DNA of 64,000 nucleotides from Macrosoma leucophasiata (taxonomy: Eukaryota > Arthropoda > Insecta > Lepidoptera > Hedylidae): contig JAWQUS010000030.1 of the NCBI GenBank assembly GCA_036365455.1, positions 18,000,001-18,064,000 on the forward strand. Reading direction: 5' to 3'. Under the pieces are notes generated by a model that did no database searches, was not told the DNA's origin, and saw nothing but the letters and a program-made list of their open reading frames with translations. Below are positions 1-10,049 of this stretch, one piece after another (the stretch's first letter is position 1; the number at the start of each line of letters is the position of its first letter). The translations under genes and the position numbers were made by a program.

Positions 1-56
1 TTGAGTGAGGTTGAGTTAAGGTCGAGATTACGACTTAGAATATGTGTGTATTCCAG

Positions 57-202
57 GTTCAGCTCTGAGGTCAGGCACAGAACCGACAATGGCGTCGATA
101 GGGTTCGTGAGCAGGCACGTGGGGGACCTGGCGCCGCTCACCAGGATCGTGGCTGATGAGAAGGCGGATCTGCTCGACCTGGATCGACCTGTTGACGTTA
201 AG
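57..202 (+). CDS. FAAH2: Fatty-acid amide hydrolase 2-like, first visible coding exon
   Basis: This is the first visible exon of an amidase-signature serine hydrolase related to FAAH2, which hydrolyses fatty-acid amides at membranes. A TTCCAG acceptor precedes the exon and AAG|GTTTGA follows. The two first bases complete a codon, then the frame reads SALRSGTEPTMASIGFVSR, followed by HVGDLAPLTRIVADEK and LLDLDRPVDVK. The block with Gly, Arg/His and DLAPL is the one that precedes the FAAH2 C-terminal half in family members. The Ser-Ser-Lys catalytic core lies N-terminal to this point and is outside the window. The exon ends in phase 0, matching the next one. Assignment to the FAAH2-like group rests mainly on the later exons of the same gene; another insect amidase of this group cannot be excluded. 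Confidence 0.8.
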
Positions 203-979
203 GTTTGAGATATTTTGGTGAAAAAAAAAAATATAAAAGACAACATAGGATAAGAATTAGGCCCTAATTTGAATTTTTTCTCTCCGGTGGTTGGTATTTT
301 GGTTGATTCATGGCATCGATCTATAATATCTATATGTAGTACTAGACGGGACACTCCTAGGGTTACCACCTCTTAGCTGTCTAACGGCCAAATATTCAAA
401 CGTCACTTAAATCTAAGTGGGACTTAAAAGTCTTCTGTCTTTATAAAACACGTTCAAACGATAGAGATAGCGCACATTTGAGCGTTGCTTAAAATTGAGT
501 GACGTTTGAGTTTCGGCCATAAATCCGGGAAAAACAAATTGATAATCATAACCTTTTATGAACGAATGAAACTTAAAACGGCAGAGAAAGGAAAATGACT
601 GAGACAAAGATGACGCATTCTCTTACGCACGTGGGTCAGATAGAGACATTAAAACAAAGTACCTACACGCGCGTAAAACACTTTATACGGAACTAGCTAG
701 CTACCCACTCTGGCGAGTACTGTCAAGATAGTCATTTCATACATTTCGACTTCGCGTGTCGTTACTTTTGAACGACTTATTTCGGGTTTTTCCGGGAGAA
801 ATTTGTATATTTCAAATTCTATCCGCGAGACGGGACATTTTAATTTACAGAGGCAAATCCGGGAGATTCCCGGAATTCCGGAAAAGGTGGCACTCTCTTG
901 GTCTCACGGTTTCAGTTTTTTCCATTCAATTTACCACACTTTCCCATTGTAACATGACAGCTAAATTGAAAACGTCTTA

Positions 980-1232
980 CGGTATCCAACAATGAATATT
1001 GCTCATCGACCTTAGGAAGGGTACTTCGGCTTATTTCGGGTTTGTAGAGCGTTATCTCTTTCGCACCGTACCTATTTGACGTTTGTCGAACATTTTGATC
1101 ATGTTTTGGCCAATACCGGACTATCAGAGCTAACGTAGTGTGCAGCAGAGATAACGCTCTACGAAATCGAAACTAGCCGATTGTCTCTTTCGTAGGCTCG
1201 ATGTGCAATTTTTATTGTTGAGTACTGTACAT
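980..1232 (+). mobile_element. MITE-J copy in a FAAH2-like intron
   Basis: It starts near GTATCCAACAATGAATATTG and ends near TTTTTATTGTTGAGTACTGT, which are inverted relatives of each other. It shares its interior (TAGAGCGTTATCTCTTTCGCAC, TTGACGTTTGTCGA, AACTAGCCGATTGTC) with copies at 10403, 13105, 13349 and 14033. The family consensus end is CAACAAGAAATAATGCACATCGA. No coding capacity is seen. The superfamily is unknown. Confidence 0.65.
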
Positions 1233-1352
1233 AAATATCTGTCAAATCAATTTAGAAACGGAACCGGCTGTTTGTTCCCGGTTTCTTCTCTATATATTAA
1301 CTTTATTGATTCATTGTAGATAATAGGTAATGTAAATATGGTTTGTCCCCAG

Positions 1353-1435
1353 GAGGTGAAGTTTTACTACCTGGAGACAGCTAAAGACTTGCGCGTGAGC
1401 CCCATCAGCTCTGATCTGAAGAAAGCCATGAAGAA
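1353..1435 (+). CDS. FAAH2: FAAH2-like, second visible exon
   Basis: The acceptor GTCCCCAG is followed by GAG GTG AAG TTT TAC TAC CTG, giving EVKFYYLETAKDLRVSPISS, then DLKKAMKK. The donor is AA|GTAAGT, so the exon ends two bases into a codon and the next exon supplies the third base (AA+G = Lys). The V-K-F/F-Y-Y/M strand is characteristic of this region of FAAH2-like amidases. The preceding 1.15-kb intron contains a MITE-J copy. Confidence 0.8.
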
Positions 1436-1499
1436 GTAAGTTTTTTTGTTGCGCTAATAGATTTAATGGGTGCCATTTTTGTAGAAACTTTACTGACAG

Positions 1500-1725
1500 A
1501 AATTGGTACACTTAGCAGAACAGGATTCGCAGAAACTTTTTTAGTGGAATACTAAGTTGGCATCAAACTACGATTGGCATAAGTATTAATTCGAATAATA
1601 CTCTTTTCGCAGAAATATCGGTCGGAATAAAATGTTTTGGCAGAATGACATTTCGTAGAAACTCTTTTCGCAGAAAAACTATAGGCAGAATATTTGTTTG
1701 GTATCATGCTCCATTCGCAGACCAT
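1500..1725. repeat. Diverged repeated motif TTTTCGCAGAAA in intron
   Basis: The words CGCAGAAAC, TTTTCGCAGAAA and GGCAGAAT recur at irregular spacing through this intronic stretch. It looks like an old satellite-like or dispersed repeat. I cannot assign a family. Confidence 0.35.
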
Positions 1726-1999
1726 CTAGCAATGACAGCGTGTCGGTTCTGGGGAGACTCAGTTCTAACCTAACCTAACCGTGTGGGATCTGAGTTCAGT
1801 TTTCACCAATGAATCCATGTAACAATGACTGTGTGCCGGGTCTGGTTTTCTGCCTCACATTATTATGCAGAAAATATTGATACCAAAAAAGAGAGACCCA
1901 AATTTAATATTACAAGTGGTGGAGTTGTTTTTTCTTTGTTTGGCAATATATTTGTGTAATGCATGCCAATGACAAGCAAAAAGCCTTTCTTAATTATTA

Positions 2000-2810
2000 T
2001 AACTTAGAATGAAAATCCATTATGGAACCTGTAGATGTTGAGATGGTTCCATATAGAAGAGGATTAGACGGACCCAGTAAAGTGATGGGGACTTTACAAG
2101 GGGGCAATTATAAAATACGTTCGCATACAAAGGGGATAGGGGTCTCGCTGAGCGTGACAAAATGTGACAGGGGGACGGGGGATCACGGCAACGTGGCGTT
2201 CGCAGTTCATTAAAATATTTTAAATGAATATTTCGTTAGCATAGAGCAACACAGGCCACCGGTCGCGGTGTACTGGAGGGGAGTAGCCGAAGCGTTTATT
2301 ACCGATGCAAAACATTCTGTCATTTTTTGCGGGGAGAAATGCGTGAGACACACACACTACAAAAATCGTTTATTACTATAAAACTCACACCTTGACTTTA
2401 ACAAAATACATAAACAATTTCACGCCCACATTTAAACATCTAGGCGACAGTCATAGGCCCATTTGGGCTTGTACTTTAACAGAGGGGAAAGCCTGCATAT
2501 GGCTACTCCCCTCAAAGTTCGTTAGACTATTATTAATTTTTAAAAATTGTCATACTCATACTCTTAGTTCTTGTAACGTAATATTTTTAGGGGGGAGGGT
2601 CACAGATAGTGTGACACAGCGTGACAATAGGGGGGAGGGTGACAGAAAAGGCTTATTTAAGCGTGACGTTTTTTATGGATGAGTCCTAGGAGTTTTTAGG
2701 AAGTTTTGGAGCAACACTAAAACTCACTGAATACGTCATATTACTGTCCTACATTCTTGCGTGTCTATATCGGATGCTTTATTTTATTTTGTTAAATAAC
2801 GTATAGTTGT
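2000..2810. repeat. Composite repeat interrupted by hAT-M
   Basis: 2022-2095 (TGTAGATGTTGAGATGGTTCC, TGATGGGGACTTTAC) and 2688-2800 (TTTTGGAGCAACA, ATCGGATGCTTTA) match parts of 57640-57850 in order. Between them is an insert with G-rich ends carrying GTGACA words (2110-2200 and 2590-2670). The hAT-M copy is inserted in that insert. This is therefore three layers of insertion. Confidence 0.45.
2240..2517 (+). mobile_element. hAT-M MITE with 8-bp target duplication
   Basis: The left end is CATAGAGCAACACAGGCCAC. The right terminus is eroded (CTCCCCTCAAAG instead of CCGGTGTTGCTCTATG). The 8-bp duplication TTCGTTAG is still exact at 2232-2239 and 2518-2525. The interior matches the copies at 14259, 20759 and 26079 (CCGATGCAAAAC, TTGACTTTAACAAAATAC, AAACATCTAGGCGACAG). 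8-bp duplications with these ends are hAT-like. It sits inside another repeat related to 57640-57955. Confidence 0.85.
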
Positions 2811-2879
2811 TATATTGAACTTAATTCAGGTGCTGTTGGTTCGCCCAATCAATAAATAAATGACCTTTTCAAATGACAG

Positions 2880-3066
2880 GGTGGTAAGCAAGCTGTCGGA
2901 AGAAGCGAGCAACACATCCGCGACACCGCAGAAGTATTACCACCGCGGCTTCAACTACATGTTCACGCTGTGGCGGCACAACATGACGAGGGAGGCAGAG
3001 AGGTTCGCTGTGTTGCTCGCTAACAACCAGGGCGAAATTAATGGACTACTCGAGTTGTTCAAGAAG
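2880..3066 (+). CDS. FAAH2: FAAH2-like, third visible exon
   Basis: The acceptor AAATGACAG precedes one base that completes a Lys codon, followed by 62 codons (VVSKLSEEAS... GFNYMFTLWRHNM... ANNQGEINGLLELFKK) and a GTATTT donor in phase 0. It encodes the helical part of the amidase between the core sheet and the conserved C-terminal block. The donor is followed 52 bases later by the T-run of an antisense SINE-1 copy, which fills most of the next intron. Confidence 0.85.
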
Positions 3067-3118
3067 GTATTTTTAGTAAAAACTAGCTGATCCGGCAAAC
3101 GTCGTTCTGTCTTAAGAA

Positions 3119-3665
3119 TGTTTTTTTTCCTTATGTAATCATTTCACATTGATGCTAAGTTATGACTGCAGCCTATAGACACCCACACAAAGACCAAGGT
3201 CAAAATGCAGATGCGTTACCACTCCTGAGGCCTAAGGTGTTATGCCTCTGGAAATTACAGGGCCGTACATTACCACCTGACCGGAACATGATAGTGCTGA
3301 ATGGCAAGTATATTAGGTAAGGGTAGGTGCCGGTGAATGACAAAGAATGACTCTTTTTCTTTTCTTTTTACTCTTTGTTATCAGTTTGTAAAGGTGAAAT
3401 GAGACATTCTACTGATATACTTTTTACATTAGTTTATTACATTTAGTTTTATCTTAGTGATATTCTTGACTTTATGTATATTTTTTATCTTGTTTGACAT
3501 GTATATCAATTGTTGTTCACTTTAATTTATTTTGTTTGTTTTTTGACGTGTCATAAGAGGTGTCTGTCACCCTAAATGAATAAATGAGTTTCTGATTCTG
3601 ATTCTGATAATGCGGTGGTGCCTACGCCCGCGAGCTCCGTCATTAGAGCTCTACAATCAGTAAAA
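3119..3665 (-). mobile_element. SINE-1 copy (antisense to FAAH2-like) split by a LINE 3' end
   Basis: The T-run at 3119-3128 is the A-tail on the other strand. ATTTCACATTGATGCTAAG through GGCAAGTATATTAGGTAA (to ~3318) and AATGCGGTGGTGCCTACGCC through CTACAATCAGTA (3609-3665) are the two halves of one SINE-1. The 290-bp insert between them is listed separately. The copy occupies nearly all of the 630-bp intron between exons 3 and 4. Confidence 0.8.
3319..3608 (+). mobile_element. LINE 3' end with (TCTGAT)n tail
   Basis: This segment interrupts SINE-1 and ends with AATAAATGAGTTTCTGATTC followed by further TCTGAT units. That hexamer tail is typical of a non-LTR retrotransposon 3' end. No open frame of note remains. 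The clade cannot be told from this length. Confidence 0.55.
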
Positions 3666-3696
3666 ACAAATAAAAAAAATAAAATGCGTTTTCCAG

Positions 3697-3819
3697 GTGA
3701 TAGGATGTTCAGCATACACGCTGGCCGCTATCCTCAAGCTGCTGGACGAGCAGGTGATGCCGCCCGTGGACCGCGGGTGGGCCGATACCCTCACCAAGGA
3801 CATGCACGATGATCTCGCG
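3697..3819 (+). CDS. FAAH2: FAAH2-like, fourth visible exon
   Basis: Exactly 41 codons lie between TTTTCCAG and GCG|GTATGT, phase 0 at both ends. The frame reads VIGCSAYTLAAILKLLDEQV, then MPPVDRGWADTLTKDMHDDLA. The helix with A-ILK-L-D fits the FAAH2-like alignment before the C-terminal PS-P/PFNF block. The intron on its left is almost wholly repeat-derived. Confidence 0.85.
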
Positions 3820-3837
3820 GTATGTTCATCTCATTTT

Positions 3838-3945
3838 ACGCGAAGTACGCTTCGAACTGTCAAAACCCATGCATTTCTGACAGTTCTAAGCATACTTTGC
3901 TCAAAGTAAAGACGTAGTGCGGTCTGTGAATCTCACCATAAGACG
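3838..3945. repeat. Half of a palindromic MITE (K family)
   Basis: It contains TTCGAACTGTCAAAACCCAT, CTGACAGTTCTAAGCATACT and GTAGTGCGGTCTGTGAATCT. The complete palindromic form is at 32133-32275, and other pieces are at 29470-29545, 43855-43900 and 60830. It lies directly after the exon-4 donor. Confidence 0.55.
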
Positions 3946-3951
3946 TTACGT

Positions 3952-4254
3952 ACGTAACTTCACGCATGTAATCCCCGGAGGGGTAGGCAGAGGTAAATGC
4001 ATGCATTCAAGCATACATGCAAACACCCACGACTCGCCGGTTACGTTTTGACCCATTCGTGGCGAACCTGTTGCCATCTCCGGGCACATTACCAAACTCC
4101 GAGGTACTGGGAAACTTCCAGAAAATGGAAAAATCCCAATACAACGGGAGATATATAATTCTAAACCGGTATCTCTCATAGTACCCGACCCGGGAATCGA
4201 ACCCAGGACCCCCAGCGTAGTAGTAGTGGCCTGCTACCACTATGCTACTGAGGC
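3952..4254 (-). mobile_element. SINE-2 copy (tRNA-like head)
   Basis: Read on the - strand it starts with GCCTCAGTAGCATAGTGGTA and carries a box-B-like GGTTCGATTCC. It continues through the AGAGATA, CCATTTTCTGGAAGTTTCCC and GGGTGTTTGCATGTATG blocks and ends GCGTGAAGTTACGTACG. Box A and box B words at tRNA spacing mark it as a tRNA-derived SINE. Full-length relatives are at 18262, 23268, 46029 and 63311. It lies in the FAAH2-like intron before exon 5. Confidence 0.85.
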
Positions 4255-4960
4255 AGTTAAGACTAAGACGTTACTTGAAACATTCCTTCACACTCAGCTG
4301 AGGACACTTTATGAGGACGCCTCGAAATCCATATTCTTAGTTGTATTTTGACAGTAACTCATGTGTACGGATTATCATATAGATAATTCACAAAGTCTTG
4401 AAAATTCATTTTTATAGAAAAATATGGTAATTAATTATATTTCCAGACAGTTCAGACACGAAAAGCTTATTGAGCGCAAGAATATCGCGTGAATGTAAAT
4501 ACTCCTTTTACTAAAAATTACATGAATTTTAAAAACCCCTAAATAAATAAAGTTTTAAAAAAAAATTAAGTCTACTTTTGTTTGGAAATACCATTTTTAT
4601 TCCGGTGATTTAAAAATAGTTTATATACCGGAAAATGTTTTTTAGGTTCACTAGATTTATGCTGTTTTACCGTGTACCGTTTTTTACTTTTTCCTTTAAA
4701 ATCTTGCCATGATCGTTTGTATGGAAGATACAACAAGCGTGTTGTTATTGCCGTTTTTTATAAATAAATAATTAAATAGAAATAAAGTAAATATTAAAAG
4801 TAGGCTGCCATACAACAAACGTAATTTTTAAGCAATTTTTTGTACGGCTCCCTTTGTGCGCTTGTTCGACTCACAATTGGCCGGTTTTTATTATTTATCT
4901 TCATAATTTGCTCGCCTATTTGAATATCCATAAACACTACAAGAAGTTTCTCCATTGCAG

Positions 4961-5098
4961 AAAACGTTAGGTTCGAACGGCGTGCTCCTGTGTCCGAGTG
5001 CGCCGGCGGTGTGCCCGCCGCACTACGCGCTCTACCTCCGCCCCTTCAACTTCGGCTACTGGGGAGTCTTCAATGCTATAAAATTCCCCGCTGTGCAG
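4961..5098 (+). CDS. FAAH2: FAAH2-like, fifth visible exon (PSAPAV / RPFNF block)
   Basis: 46 codons lie between CCATTGCAG and CAG|GTAAAT, phase 0 at both ends. This is the most diagnostic exon. GSNGVLLCPSAPAVCPPHYA and LYLRPFNFGYWGVFNAIKFP correspond to the conserved amidase stretch in which human FAAH2 has PS-P-VAP, RPFNF-Y and FN-LGLP. The GC-rich coding sequence stands out from AT-rich introns on both sides. Confidence 0.9.
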
Positions 5099-5109
5099 GT
5101 AAATTCTGT

Positions 5110-5550
5110 TAGCCACTGTAAACACAACTGCGAACCGAATCGAAACCGTGGAGAATGCGAAGCGAAGCGGAAACGTGAAACTGGCCCCAGCGAGCCGAAC
5201 TCGTGGCGAAAGCGAAGCGTGGCGGGAGATCACTTCACTCTTGAGGCGTCCCGCAACCCAAAGACTCCTGTCAGAGAAAATTTGGAAGGAAATAGATTCT
5301 GAATACGACTATATAAATAACTTAGATATTTTTTTGTAAAAACTTTTTTATTAATAAATACAACCGTGACGGTTCGCTTTCGTTTCACATCTCACTCGCC
5401 CTTGGCCTTGAAGCCAGCTAATACAACCATTTCGCTACCGCCTCGCTTCGCTTGCACGCCTTCGTTTTGTGTTGGCGCCGTACGCTTTCGGTTCGCCTCG
5501 GTATCGGTACGCATTCGGTTCGCTTTCGCATTTCTATCTGACTAGATTCA
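5110..5550. repeat. Fold-back repeat rich in GCGAACCGAA / TTCGGTTCGC
   Basis: The left half carries GCGAACCGAATCGAAACC and GAAAGCGAAGCG words; the right half carries TTCGCTTTCG, TTCGGTTCGC and TTCGCATTTCT. The two are inverted relatives flanking an AT-rich centre. It begins 12 bases after the exon-5 donor and fills most of the last FAAH2-like intron. It is probably a MITE-like element; ends were not resolved. Confidence 0.4.
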
Positions 5551-5802
5551 AACGATACATTACAAAATAAAAACGCTTCGACAACACAAAAATCTTCATC
5601 AAACTTGGTGAAAAGATACTTAAAATATTATTTTTAAAATTTGCTTTTCCCCTTTTTTATTTGATATTAAAATAAATTTCCAATTCCCACGCCATAATAT
5701 CTGAATTTTCTAAAAACTGCAAATATTTTTTTTTGCTACTGATGGTGTAAAGATAAGTTTTATGTTAAAACTAGTGGATAAGAAACCTTAACTTGTCCCC
5801 AG

Positions 5803-5946
5803 GTACCAATGGGCCTGAACGAGGAAGGCCTGCCGCTTGGCATACAGGTAGTGGCCGGGCCCTGCCAAGACGGGCTCGCCATCGCCGTCGCCAAACATTT
5901 GGACAAACTGTTCGGAGGATATGTACCTCCTTGTAATGTGCCTTGA
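5803..5946 (+). CDS. FAAH2: FAAH2-like, terminal coding exon
   Basis: The acceptor GTCCCCAG is followed by 47 codons and TGA at 5944-5946. The frame reads VPMGLNEEGLPLGIQVVAGP, then CQDGLAIAVAKHLDKLFGGY and VPPCNVP. The P-GL---GLPLG-QVV-GP motif and the D-L-LAVA--LE--FGGW-like end are the normal C-terminus of FAAH2-type amidases. Together the six exons encode about 273 residues, roughly the C-terminal half of a typical ~530-residue protein. The 3' UTR is not bounded with certainty; a DNA element begins only ~150 bp downstream. Confidence 0.92.
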   Translation, partial: VPMGLNEEGLPLGIQVVAGPCQDGLAIAVAKHLDKLFGGYVPPCNVP

Positions 5947-6093
5947 TTGTATGAAGTCATCGAGAAGCGGTCTATTAGGAACGGAGTTACCTTGGTGATA
6001 TTGGAGTCCGTCGCTAAGATATATTAATGTTATCAGAAGGAAAATGTTAAGGTTCGGTTGCTACAAAATATTTGTTAAGTTTAGGTTCTGTCA

Positions 6094-7478
6094 AAGGAGA
6101 TGTTGCAAAAATGTATGGACCTCCGGCCATATCATTAACAGGCAAAGTCAATATAAAAACGTTTTTTACCGCATATTTTCACTTATTTAGCTTTGTTTGC
6201 AGTTACAAAACATTATTTGCAGTTTGAATTGCAACTCAAAACCAACATGGCGAATATGGCGGGCGATGTCATTTTGACATTTTCATTTTTTTAAATTGTT
6301 TTTTGATTATATAGTAGGTACTTGGAAAAAAGGTAATATTTTCTAAATACTATTGAAATCGATTTCATGTGTTAAAAATACTAAGAAATTAATAGTAATC
6401 CAATTTAAAGAAATTCATCGGAACTTCTTTAAATTGATCGATTTGATACATCGCTTTTTTGATAATATGTGATGCACTAGTAAGATGCACAGATAGCATT
6501 AGTTTTGTTTTTTAAACATAGGTACTATCCCAAACGTCGGCTGTATCGCCGCCATATTGAACATGGTTGAAAATGATAAAATCGTTTGAATTAAATGTGG
6601 TTGTAACTCTAAAATGTATTCTTGAATAAAATAATAGGGAATCGGACAACTTTTGAGAATGTGTCTAAAATTATTCTTTATACGTTTATTTAACCATAAA
6701 AAATATTAATTTTATTATGGAATTATATCAATGTTATTGGATTATTCTTTGCATTTTGTAATTATTTAAATTTAATAAGGATGAATGTAATTTAATTATA
6801 TAATGTATTTTGAAATTATTTAATGTATTTTAATCTATTTTAATTGTGAATGTACTTTAATCTTTAAAATAATATCTATTGCTTGTCTATCGCATTGGGT
6901 AGCCACCTGTAAGGATAGATTTAAGTTTGTGAAATAAATAAATAAATATTTAAACATGTTAAACTACCAAAAACTACACATACATTTTATAATTTCAAAA
7001 ATGTCGCGTAAACGGTGCCGAATGACTATGAACAATGTGATGTCAACTGTTTGCAATCAAAGTGAATCTTTTAATTCCATTCGACTAACCAAGTGCAAAT
7101 TAATTTTGTTGAATTTCGTATAACTTATTTTTCGTGTAAATACCAAAAAAAGCGCCAAAAAACCAAAGTATCACTTGTGTTAATTATTTGTTGTACAAAC
7201 ATATGACGTCACGTCCTGTGATTGATGTTTCGTTCAACATGGAGCACAGATAAACAATATTCAAATTATTACATTTTATTTTGCAATTTAAAAATATAAA
7301 TCATTAATATTTCACTAAAATATTAAATGAGTCATCGTATTATTTCACAAACATTCATTCTAATCATAGTTTACATTTATTTTCAATAGCTGTCCGATTG
7401 CCTATTGTACTATTTTTCGGATTCTTCTTTAATTCACCCATTTTTTGAGGACGTGTACGAACCAGAGCCGAGCGGACA
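6094..7478 (+). mobile_element. Non-autonomous DNA element with GGAGATGTTGC / CAACATCT ends, enlarged by a nested insertion
   Basis: The left end AAAGGAGATGTTGC and the right end CAACATCT are inverted. The interior (ACATGGCGAATATGGCGGGC, TGTATCGCCGCCATATTGAA, TTTGAGGACGTGTACGAACC) matches two shorter copies at 8608-9085 and 24843-25374. About 770 bp near 6636-7406 is absent from the other copies. That insert has inverted ends of its own (AGGGAATCGGACAAC near 6636; GCTGTCCGATTGCCTAT near 7390) and contains an apparent LINE 3' end with an (AATA)n tail near 6950. Confidence 0.65.
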
Positions 7479-7653
7479 ACATCTATAATATAAAACAATT
7501 ATTAAGGGTAAAAGCGACTTCTTTACGATATTCAATAAACTTCAAAGTCTATTATATCGGTTGCCTAACTAGCATAGTTGGCAATAGATGGCGCTACTGC
7601 TACCATAAAGCAATGCAATAAATGTGAAGGAAAGATTTGACAAATCGGGCAGG

Positions 7654-7728
7654 ACTTCAGTAGCTCAATTGGAAGAGCGGCTGGACTAGATTCCCAGTAG
7701 GCCGGCGAGTTCGAGTCTCGCCTGAAGT
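7654..7728 (+). mobile_element. SINE-3: tRNA-like segment
   Basis: A 75-nt tRNA-like unit has a pairing acceptor stem (ACTTCAG ... CTGAAGT), a D-arm-like TAGCTCAATTGGAAGAGC and a box-B-like GAGTTCGAGTCTC. Flanks TTTGACAAATCGGGCAGG and CAAATTTTTCTTTCC are shared with 9155, 23783 (inverted) and 24089. The anticodon arm is poor and no CCA-ready context or variable-loop class fits, so I read it as a tRNA-derived retroposon and not a working tRNA. Confidence 0.6.
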
Positions 7729-7921
7729 CAAATTTTTCTTTCCGTTTTTCTTTAAATAAAATATTTTTAACATTGTTAATCCTCTCAGGCTGACTAACTA
7801 ACTTTGTAACGTTTTCGCAGGTTTTCGCGAACTTCACACATTTTAGAAATTATATTTGCAGATTTTCTCTCGTATACACTAACTAACTTTAACCAGCTCT
7901 ACTCGGCTGGTTACACCCGTA

Positions 7922-8430
7922 ACAGTAAGCCTGGGTTGCACCAAGATATTTGTTAAAGTGAATGTTACTGTAAGATGAAAAAAGGCATGCTCCGATGGTT
8001 CGGGCATATAGAAAGAATGTCGAATGAGCGAATGACTAAACAGATATACAATGCGAATGTGGATGGTTGCAGAGGCCCAGGAAGACCAAGGCTGACCTAC
8101 CATGACCAAATAGGTCGAGTTCTGTCTGATGGTGGGGTCAAAAGTCTTAGGAATCGGCGTGTATGTATGAAGAGAATGATGAAGGTAGACGAGGCACGAG
8201 AGGTTTGTCAGAACCGGGATGTCTGGCGCTCTACACTCTCTGCCTACCCCGTTAGGGACCCGGCGTGAAGATACATACATACATACATTACTGTAAGATT
8301 TCACATCCTTCTCTTACATAAAGAAATCTGTTATAGCTAAGACGTCGTTTAACAATTTTCAAATGGTTCAACTCATTTTTAGCTTAACCGGTCCTTTAAC
8401 AAGTTAAAGCTACAGTAAGATGATGCAACA
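7922..8430. repeat. Inverted repeat host of the LINE fragment
   Basis: The left part AAGCCTGGGTTGCACCAAGA ... TTGTTAAAGTGA and the right part TTAACAAGTTAAAGCTACAG ... ATGCAACAGAGCCTA are inverted relatives. This suggests a MITE of about 190 bp split by the LINE fragment. AGCCTGGGTTGCACCACGAT at 29544 is another trace of it. Confidence 0.45.
7977..8287 (+). mobile_element. LINE 3' fragment with RT C-terminal tail peptide and (CATA)n end
   Basis: The open frame reads MLRWFGHIERMSNERMTKQI and continues RGPGRPRLTYHDQIGRVLSD and STLSAYPVRDPA. This is the C-terminal peptide commonly found after the reverse transcriptase in insect non-LTR elements. The tail is (CATA)n. The 12-bp duplication TTACTGTAAGAT lies at 7965-7976 and 8288-8299, so the 5'-truncated insert is precisely bounded. 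Shorter relatives are at 44725-44856 and 48448-48590. Confidence 0.85.
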
Positions 8431-8607
8431 GAGCCTAAGTAAACATAATTCAAGTTACACTTACGTTTACCATCGATTTAGTGATGAAATTTATTTTAAT
8501 GGAAGATCCTATTGTTAAAGATATCAGTTGTAAATGTAAATGATGACTATTTTTCGCAGTAACACATGCTAGTGAAAAATATTTATTTAAAGAAAAAATG
8601 GAAAGGG

Positions 8608-9085
8608 AAAGGAGATGTTGCTAAAATGTATGGACCTCCGGCCATGTATTGTACACAATATCATTAAACAGGAAAAATCAATATAAAAACGATTTTTACT
8701 ACATATTATCCCTTATTTAGCTTTGTTTGCAGTTATAAAACATTATTTGCAGTTAGAATTGCAACTCAAAAACAAAATGGAGAATATGGCGGGCGATGTC
8801 TTTTTGACATTTTCATTTTTTAAATTGTTTTTATTACATAGTAATTGAAGAAAAAAAGTGATATTTTCTAAATACTATCAAATCGATTGCTCCCAAGCGT
8901 CGGCTCGGCTGTATCGCCGCCATGTTGAACATAGATGAAAATGATAAAATCGTTTGAATTAAATGTGGTTGTAACTCTAAAATATATTCTTGGATAAATT
9001 AATTGTATTTTTTTCGGATTCTTCTTTAATTTACCCATTTTTTGAGGACGTGTACGAACCAGAGCCGAGCTCGCAACATCTCCTT
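8608..9085 (+). mobile_element. Non-autonomous DNA element, second copy
   Basis: The ends AAAGGAGATGTTGC and GCAACATCTCCTTT are exact inverted repeats of 14 bp. The interior matches 6094-6640 and 24843-25374. No target duplication could be fixed with confidence, so the superfamily is open. Confidence 0.75.
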
Positions 9086-9154
9086 TATTTTTTTTTTACT
9101 GCCGTCATAAGGCAATGCTATAAATGTGAAGGAAAGATTTGACAAATCAGATGT

Positions 9155-9228
9155 GGATTTAGGTAGCTCAGTTGGAAGAGCGGACTAGATTCCCGGTGGT
9201 CGCGAGTTCGTGTCCCGCTTGAACTCAA
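9155..9228 (+). mobile_element. SINE-3 tRNA-like segment, degraded copy
   Basis: GGTAGCTCAGTTGGAAGAGC and a GAGTTCGTGTCCC box B are seen with the same flanks as the 7654 copy (GGAAAGATTTGACAAATC; CAAATTTTTCTTTCC). The anticodon arm is shortened. Confidence 0.55.
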
Positions 9229-9239
9229 ATTTTTCTTTC

Positions 9240-10049
9240 CATTTTTCTTAAAAAAAAATATAACTGATGACTGTTTATAGTCTCAGGATATTTTTTGGGA
9301 GACCATCATGAACCAAAACCATTCTCGGATAAACTATCTCGAAGTAAACAGGCACATACATTAAAAGATTATATACATTTTATTTATATCTAATAAAACA
9401 TACAAATAAGTTAATTGACCTCTTAAGATAGGTATAAAGAAATATAATTTTTTCTTAAATTTTATTCAAAACTTATTATATTTTTGATTTTATAATTATT
9501 ATGTTAAGAGAACATGAATTTGATTGTTTTAGGCAATTTTAAATCGCTGTTTCGAAAGAGGCTTGTCATTATTGAGTGATTTTTGAAGGCTATTTTATTT
9601 ATGTAAAGCTATGTTATGTGTAACATTAAATCAGTGGCGTCCAAATTGATAATTTAATTATTGTGGACATTATTCCTTTTATTTTTATTACGATTGTACT
9701 ATGTATGTCAAATATTGAAGGTGAAAAAACTGTGATTGTATATATTCCTAAATAGAAAAGTGTTGACTTCTGAATATACATATTATTATTATATTATGTG
9801 AAAAATGTACCAAGACTGTGTTTAATATAAGATAAGTATAATTTAACAACTATAGTAGAGGTGATGGGATCACTTAACTAAAACTTGTCAATAATAAGAT
9901 GAATGAATAATATTTATTATACAATCATGATTTATATATACTAAATTATATAAAAGCAAAACTATGTACTTCTTGTTTTTGTCATTTTTTTCGCAATAAT
10001 ACACGCGATTGAGTTAAGAAATTAAATCAAAAGTGGAAAGAATAATTCG
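9240..10049. other. AT-rich intergenic DNA, nothing recognised
   Basis: There are no open frames of note, no family match visible and no clear inverted ends. Stop codons are frequent in all frames. Confidence 0.5.

Noticed and set aside
3067..3696. SINE-1 as an introner that created the intron
   Set aside because: SINE-1 is dispersed outside genes, its ends do not coincide with the splice sites, and flanking intron sequence remains. Nearness to donors is reported, but intron creation is not supported.
7654..7728. Functional tRNA gene
   Set aside because: The anticodon arm is irregular, copies recur with identical flanks at 9155, 23783 and 24089, and no terminator T-run directly follows as a gene would show.
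7975..8268. 97-codon frame as a possible host gene
   Set aside because: It is the C-terminal tail of a LINE protein inside a 12-bp target duplication and recurs twice in the window.
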